From Lacrimispora saccharolytica (GTDB lineage Bacteria > Bacillota > Clostridia > Lachnospirales > Lachnospiraceae): 64,000 bases of DNA. The notes under the pieces were generated by a model, which saw nothing but the letters and a program-made list of their open reading frames with translations, did no database searches and was not told the origin of the DNA. Positions 59,741 to 64,000 of the stretch are shown here, piece by piece. Location: NCBI GenBank assembly GCA_021531795.1, contig JADYUL010000007.1:1-64000 (forward strand), given 5' to 3'. The translations under genes were made by a program, and so were the position numbers. Every line of letters begins with the position of its first letter. Position 1 is the stretch's first letter.

Positions 59741-61455
59741 AGGTATCAGACTATATAGTTGAATTCTTAATAGAGAAAGGTGTTACGGATCTGTTTGGAT
59801 ACCCGGGTGGTATGGTAACACATCTTATGGATTCGCTGGGAAAAAAGAAGGAGTATATTAAAACACACATTAATTATCATGAACAAGCTTCGGCGTTTGC
59901 AGCCTGTGGGTATGCTCAGGCAACAGGACGTACCGGGGTTGCTTTTGCTACAAGCGGACCGGGTGCTACCAATCTGATTACAGGTATTGGACATGCGTAT
60001 TATGATTCGGTTCCTGCTGTGTTTATTACAGGTCAGGTCAATACTTTTGAATCAAAAGGCAGAAGCGGCATAAGACAAATGGGATTTCAAGAGACTGATA
60101 TAGTATCCATGGTACAGCCAATTACAAAATGGGCAGCATACGTAGATTGCGCAGAGGATATCCCCGGTATCATGCGCAAGGCTTTTGATATAGCTGAGAG
60201 TGGCAGAAAGGGACCGGTACTTATTGATATTCCAATGGATATTTTTAGGTCAAATATCGATGTGGATACATTATCACTCACTGAAAAAAAGCTAATTCCG
60301 CATGAAATGAAGGCTGTGGAGGAATTTAAGAAAACGATTGACTTACTTCTTTCACAATCTCAAAGGCCATGTATTCTGATTGGAAACGGAATAAAACTGG
60401 ATGCTCAGGTTGAACAAATCAGAGAAATGTTAAGAGGGTGTCCTATTCCTGTTGTATCAAGTATTATGGCGGTAGATGTTATTCCGGAATATGAGGGTCT
60501 TGAGGGAATATATTATGGCTTTATTGGTGCGTATGGAAATCGGTCAGCAAACTTTACGGTAGCGAAATGTGATTTGCTTATATGTCTGGGAACCAGGTTG
60601 GATGTAAGACAAGTTGGCGCAAGAAGGTCGAGTTTTGCTCCAAATGCTACAATAGTAAGGGTTGATATTGATGAATATGAATTATCCAATAGAATAAGAG
60701 ATGACGAATATCAGTTCAAAATACTGCTTTCGGATGCAATACCGGTTATGGGAGAAATACTGCATAAAGGCAGAAGTTATGAACAATGGATTAATGTGTG
60801 TAAGGAGATCAAAAGTAAGGTAAAATATATAGATGAACATGAACCAAACAAGTACTTAAATGAGATAAGTAAAATTACTTCGGATGAATATCATATTACT
60901 GCAGACGTTGGACAAAATATGATATGGACTGCACAATCGTTCAAACTTAAACCGAGACAGAGATTGTTTTTTTCGGGTGGAATGGGTTCTATGGGATATT
61001 CTCTTCCCGCAGCAATAGGTATACATTATGCCACGAACAGACCAATAATATGTATCAATGGAGATGGCGGATTGCAGATGAATATCCAGGAATTAATGTT
61101 GGTAGCGAGGGAAAAGCTTCCAATTAAGATTTTTGTGATAAATAATAATTCACTCGGTATGATACGACATTTTCAGAAGATGTATTTTGAATCAAGATTT
61201 TATTATACAACTGAAACCGAGGGATATAATACGCCGGATTTTTGTGGAATTGCCGAGGCGTATGGAATAAAGTCACACTATATTGATTGTATTGAAGATA
61301 TTAGAGATATAGAGTTTGATAATGGTCCTGAACTATATAATATTTGTTTAAAGGGTGTTACAGAGGTTTCGCCCAAATTGGAGTTTGGAAAGCCGAATCA
61401 AGATCAAGAGCCTCTTCTTGACAGAGAATTATATAATTATTTGATGGAGTTATAG
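59737..61455 (+). CDS. thiamine-diphosphate enzyme, acetolactate-synthase-like
   Basis: This full-length 572-residue enzyme has the three-domain layout of acetolactate synthases. The catalytic glutamate is E49 in 'HEQASAFAA', 'SGPGATNLITGI' follows, and the ThDP/Mg motif is 'NGDGGLQMNIQELM' near residue 442 with 'NNNSLGM'. Housekeeping ALS genes lie with ilv genes; here it sits between glycosyltransferases and overlaps a GT4. A known precedent is YerE, an ALS-like enzyme that adds a two-carbon unit from pyruvate to a keto-deoxy sugar to make the branched sugar yersiniose. I infer a similar branched-sugar role. No small regulatory subunit is nearby. Confidence 0.85.
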   Translation: MKVSDYIVEFLIEKGVTDLFGYPGGMVTHLMDSLGKKKEYIKTHINYHEQASAFAACGYAQATGRTGVAFATSGPGATNLITGIGHAYYDSVPAVFITGQVNTFESKGRSGIRQMGFQETDIVSMVQPITKWAAYVDCAEDIPGIMRKAFDIAESGRKGPVLIDIPMDIFRSNIDVDTLSLTEKKLIPHEMKAVEEFKKTIDLLLSQSQRPCILIGNGIKLDAQVEQIREMLRGCPIPVVSSIMAVDVIPEYEGLEGIYYGFIGAYGNRSANFTVAKCDLLICLGTRLDVRQVGARRSSFAPNATIVRVDIDEYELSNRIRDDEYQFKILLSDAIPVMGEILHKGRSYEQWINVCKEIKSKVKYIDEHEPNKYLNEISKITSDEYHITADVGQNMIWTAQSFKLKPRQRLFFSGGMGSMGYSLPAAIGIHYATNRPIICINGDGGLQMNIQELMLVAREKLPIKIFVINNNSLGMIRHFQKMYFESRFYYTTETEGYNTPDFCGIAEAYGIKSHYIDCIEDIRDIEFDNGPELYNICLKGVTEVSPKLEFGKPNQDQEPLLDRELYNYLMEL

Positions 61456-62400
61456 GTGAAAAAAGTAAGTATATTAATCCCAACATACAATGAGGAAGAC
61501 AATGTCGCTTTACTGGTACAGACAATTATTGATTTGTTCGTAAAGAAATTATCAGATTACCGATATGAAGTGGTTTTTATCGATAATGACTCTTCGGACG
61601 GTACCAGAGAGATTATAAGAGAAATATGTTCACACAATTCATCTGTAAAAGCAATCTTTAATGTTAAGAATTTTGGTCAATTCAATTCTCCGTACTATGG
61701 ATTGTTGCAGACGACAGGGGATTGTGTCGTTCTTCTTTGCGCAGATTTTCAGGATCCGGTAGGAATGATTGAAGACTTTGTCAGGGAATGGGAAAAAGGA
61801 TACAAAATTGTTATCGGCAAGAAAACATCTAGTAGAGAAAACAAAATAATGTATTTTATAAGAACTATATATTATAAAATGATAAATCATATGTCAGAAG
61901 TCGAGCAAATAGAGCATTTTACCGGATTTGGCTTATATGATAGGGAATTTATTGAGGTATTACGAAAACTTGATGATCCCACTCCGTTTCTTAGAGGTAT
62001 TGTTGCAGAACTTGGATGGAAAAGAAAAGAAATACCTTATGAGCAGCAGCGAAGAAGGGCGGGAAAGACCAGTAACAATTTTTATAAATTGTATGATGCT
62101 GCAATGTTGAGTTTTACTTCATACACAAAGGTTGGATTGAGACTCGCAACATTCATAGGCTTTGGGGTTGCAGGTGTAAGCTTCCTGATTGGTGTGTTTT
62201 ACTTTGTCGTTAAGCTAATACATTGGGATAATTATAGTCTTGGTACAGCTTCTATAGCTATTGGATTGTTTTTCTTGGGAGCGGTTCAACTAATATTCAT
62301 AGGACTAATCGGAGAATACATTCTGAGTCTTAATCAGAGAGTGATGAACAGACCTCTTGTAATCGAAGAGGAAAGAATAAACTTCGAGTTAGTTGAATAA
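61456..62400 (+). CDS. GtrB/ArnC-like GT2 with two C-terminal membrane helices (paralogue B, GTG start)
   Basis: The 314-residue protein has the GT-A motifs 'VSILIPTYNEEDNV', 'FIDNDSSDGT' and 'CADFQDPVGMI', and two C-terminal helices. It is clearly paralogous to the protein at 55.8 kb throughout, including 'EHFTGFGLYD' and 'RRRAGKTSNNFYKLYDAAML'. It probably makes a polyprenyl-phosphate sugar. The GTG start lies directly after the TAG of the thiamine-diphosphate enzyme, with GGAG about 8 bases upstream inside that gene. The close tie to the ThDP enzyme suggests that a branched sugar could be the one loaded on lipid; this is inference. Confidence 0.88.
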   Translation: MKKVSILIPTYNEEDNVALLVQTIIDLFVKKLSDYRYEVVFIDNDSSDGTREIIREICSHNSSVKAIFNVKNFGQFNSPYYGLLQTTGDCVVLLCADFQDPVGMIEDFVREWEKGYKIVIGKKTSSRENKIMYFIRTIYYKMINHMSEVEQIEHFTGFGLYDREFIEVLRKLDDPTPFLRGIVAELGWKRKEIPYEQQRRRAGKTSNNFYKLYDAAMLSFTSYTKVGLRLATFIGFGVAGVSFLIGVFYFVVKLIHWDNYSLGTASIAIGLFFLGAVQLIFIGLIGEYILSLNQRVMNRPLVIEEERINFELVE

Positions 62401-62428
62401 TAATATTATACTGGGATAATAGGAATAA

Positions 62429-64000
62429 ATGGAAACATTTCGTAAAATCAGATTTATTTTTACGCGTAATCAAAAAATAAAAATAGTTGTTATATCAATA
62501 ATGATATGTATTGGTGCTTTATTTGAGCTGTTGGGGGTCACGGCTATACTTCCTTTTGTTAATGTTGCGATTAATCCCGACAGTGTAAACGAGAAGTGGT
62601 ATTTGAGAGATTTGTATTCGGTTTTAAAATTAGAATCACCCAATATCTTTTTGACAGTGCTGGCAATATTCCTAATAGTGATATATATTGTGAAAAATAT
62701 ATATCTCACCATAATGAATTATTGTATCTTTAATTTTACATACAATAATCAAAGAGAATTAGCCAGAAAATTGCTAAATAGTTATTTAAAGCAACCATAT
62801 ACATTTTTTGTTAAAACCAATAGTGCTGACTTGATTAGGAATATTCGTGACGATACATCAATGTTTTTTGATACAGTGTTGTCATTCATGCAATTGTCTG
62901 TAGAAGTAATTGTATCCATTCTTCTGTTAAGTTATCTCTTGGTTATGGATAAGGTCATTACCATAGGTGTAGGTATATTTTTGTCTATATCGATGCTTGC
63001 TGTAATGAAGGTAATTAAGAAGAATATTGGGATAAAAGGCACAATATCAAGAGAGAGCCGCGCAGGAATGAGTAAATGGCTTATGCAAACTTTTGGCGGA
63101 ATAAAAGAAACCAAGATATTGGAGAGAGAGGATTATTTTGCAAAAAGAGTAGACAATGAATATTGTAATTTTGCTAACAGCCATTGCGTATATCAGACCT
63201 TGTCGTATATTCCCAAGCCGTTTATGGAGACGGTATGTATTTGCGGATTACTCGGATTGGTTGCAGTAAAGTTGTTAAGAGGAGTTGCTTCAGAATATTT
63301 TATTACCACTTTATCTGTGTTTGCAATTGCTGCATTTAGATTACTGCCGGCGTTTAACAGAATAACCGGATATTTGAGCAGAATCATGTTTAATAAAGCT
63401 GGAGTAGATAGTGTATACCATGATCTTAAGGAAGTCGAACAGCTTGAAGCAGATAAGAAATTACAGGAGAAACTCTCTGCCGGAGCTTCGCCAATAGAAT
63501 TCAGTAAAAAGATTGAGATAGAGGGACTTTCATTTGTATATCCAAATACGGAAGAATATGTACTAAAAGATGTAAATATTGCTATAGAGCATAATAAATC
63601 TATTGCGTTTATTGGTGCATCGGGATCGGGCAAAACTACAATTGCAGATATTATTATGGGAATTCTAACGCCAACAAAGGGTAAGATTCTGGTTGACGGT
63701 GTTGATATAAGAGATAATATGACTTCATGGCATTCCATGATAGGCTACATCCCACAGAGTATATATCTTATGGACGATACCATAAGAAACAATATAGCTT
63801 TCGGAATTGATGAGGATAAAATATCTGATGTTCGAATAAGGGAAGTGTTATCAGAGGCGCAGCTATTGGATTTTGTAGAAGGGCTAAGTGAAGGACTGAA
63901 TACTGTAATAGGTGAGCAGGGAATACGCCTCTCAGGTGGACAACGCCAGAGAATAGGTATTGCCAGAGCTTTGTATAGTAACCCGGAAGTCCTGGTGCTT
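62429..64000 (+). CDS. PglK-like ABC flippase, second copy (cut by window end)
   Basis: The frame opens at ATG 62429 (AGGA close upstream) and runs without a stop for 524 codons to the last base of the window. Six membrane helices (about 15-320) carry the 'LFELLGVTAILPFV' first-helix motif of PglK-type flippases. The ATPase domain has 'GASGSGKTT' near residue 396 and the signature 'LSGGQRQRIGIARALY' near 500. The sequence ends just before Walker B, so about 55 residues are missing. It is diverged from the flippase at 14.2 kb but shares the domain order and many motifs ('GYIPQSIYLMDDTIRNNIAFG'). It probably flips a different lipid-linked glycan. Confidence 0.87.
   Translation, partial: METFRKIRFIFTRNQKIKIVVISIMICIGALFELLGVTAILPFVNVAINPDSVNEKWYLRDLYSVLKLESPNIFLTVLAIFLIVIYIVKNIYLTIMNYCIFNFTYNNQRELARKLLNSYLKQPYTFFVKTNSADLIRNIRDDTSMFFDTVLSFMQLSVEVIVSILLLSYLLVMDKVITIGVGIFLSISMLAVMKVIKKNIGIKGTISRESRAGMSKWLMQTFGGIKETKILEREDYFAKRVDNEYCNFANSHCVYQTLSYIPKPFMETVCICGLLGLVAVKLLRGVASEYFITTLSVFAIAAFRLLPAFNRITGYLSRIMFNKAGVDSVYHDLKEVEQLEADKKLQEKLSAGASPIEFSKKIEIEGLSFVYPNTEEYVLKDVNIAIEHNKSIAFIGASGSGKTTIADIIMGILTPTKGKILVDGVDIRDNMTSWHSMIGYIPQSIYLMDDTIRNNIAFGIDEDKISDVRIREVLSEAQLLDFVEGLSEGLNTVIGEQGIRLSGGQRQRIGIARALYSNPEVLVL

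Noticed and set aside
1-64000. CRISPR array, tRNA, rRNA, riboswitch or phage genes
   Set aside because: I saw no regularly spaced repeats, no tRNA or rRNA-like sequence, no long structured leader and no phage or defence protein motifs. Gaps between genes are all under about 150 bases.

Overview
This window looks like part of a very large cell-surface glycan locus from a low-GC Gram-positive Clostridia, most likely a Lachnospiraceae (Butyrivibrio/Roseburia-like) bacterium. That assignment is inference from AT-rich codon use, strong Shine-Dalgarno sites and the mix of families: DUF6020, DUF2304, TupA-like ATP-grasp, TagF-like phosphotransferase and PglK-like ABC flippases. Every gene I accept is on the + strand and gaps are short. 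Many genes overlap by 4 bases or abut, so translation is probably coupled. I see no rRNA, tRNA, CRISPR array, transposase or phage gene.

Layout. (1) 1-11.6 kb: a truncated GT-C-like gene, a PglA-like GT4, an SDR epimerase, then an AT-rich cassette (GT2, DUF6020, acyltransferase-3, GT, hexapeptide acetyltransferase, GT2, large membrane protein). (2) 11.6-20.3 kb: a combined terminator/promoter element, an initiating sugar-1-P transferase (WbaP/WcaJ type), GT4, PglK-like ABC flippase, GT-C-like protein, and the first MBOAT/SGNH O-acylation pair. (3) 20.4-24.4 kb: a small membrane protein with its own promoter and terminator, a YidC-like/TagF-like fusion, and a LicC-like cytidylyltransferase fused to a HisC/CobD-like PLP enzyme. 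Together these look like a route to a CDP-(amino)alcohol and its transfer. (4) 24.4-24.6 kb: a second copy of the terminator/promoter element followed by remnants of two genes that are intact at 11.6 and 17.3 kb, which reads as a recombination scar. (5) 24.6-35.2 kb: LtaS-like sulfatase-fold transferase, Wzy-like polymerase, WbpP-like epimerase, DegT aminotransferase, then TupA-like ATP-grasp, EctB-like aminotransferase, PglC-like initiating transferase, LysA-fold PLP decarboxylase and a CarB-like ATP-grasp. These suggest that 2,4-diaminobutyrate or 1,3-diaminopropane is made and joined in amide linkage to the glycan. (6) 35.2-50.4 kb: DPM1-like GT2 with DUF2304, the second MBOAT/SGNH pair, two GT4s, GT-C-like protein, AsnB-type amidotransferase, a Wzy/WaaL-like protein, PglF/WbpM-type dehydratase and a UDP-HexNAc 6-dehydrogenase. 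(7) 50.5-64 kb: GDSL hydrolase, the third MBOAT/SGNH pair, a second AT-rich cassette (GT-C-like protein, two paralogous GtrB-like GT2s, other GTs, a thiamine-diphosphate enzyme) and a second PglK-like flippase cut by the window end.

Working model: two initiating transferases, two flippases and two polymerase/ligase-like proteins imply at least two lipid-linked glycans. UDP-HexNAc is epimerised, oxidised to a uronic acid, dehydrated and aminated. GT-C proteins fed by polyprenyl-P-sugars act outside the membrane. The polymer is then decorated by O-acyl groups, amides and phospho-alcohols. Functions are assigned by motif reading only; sugar identities are not determinable here.
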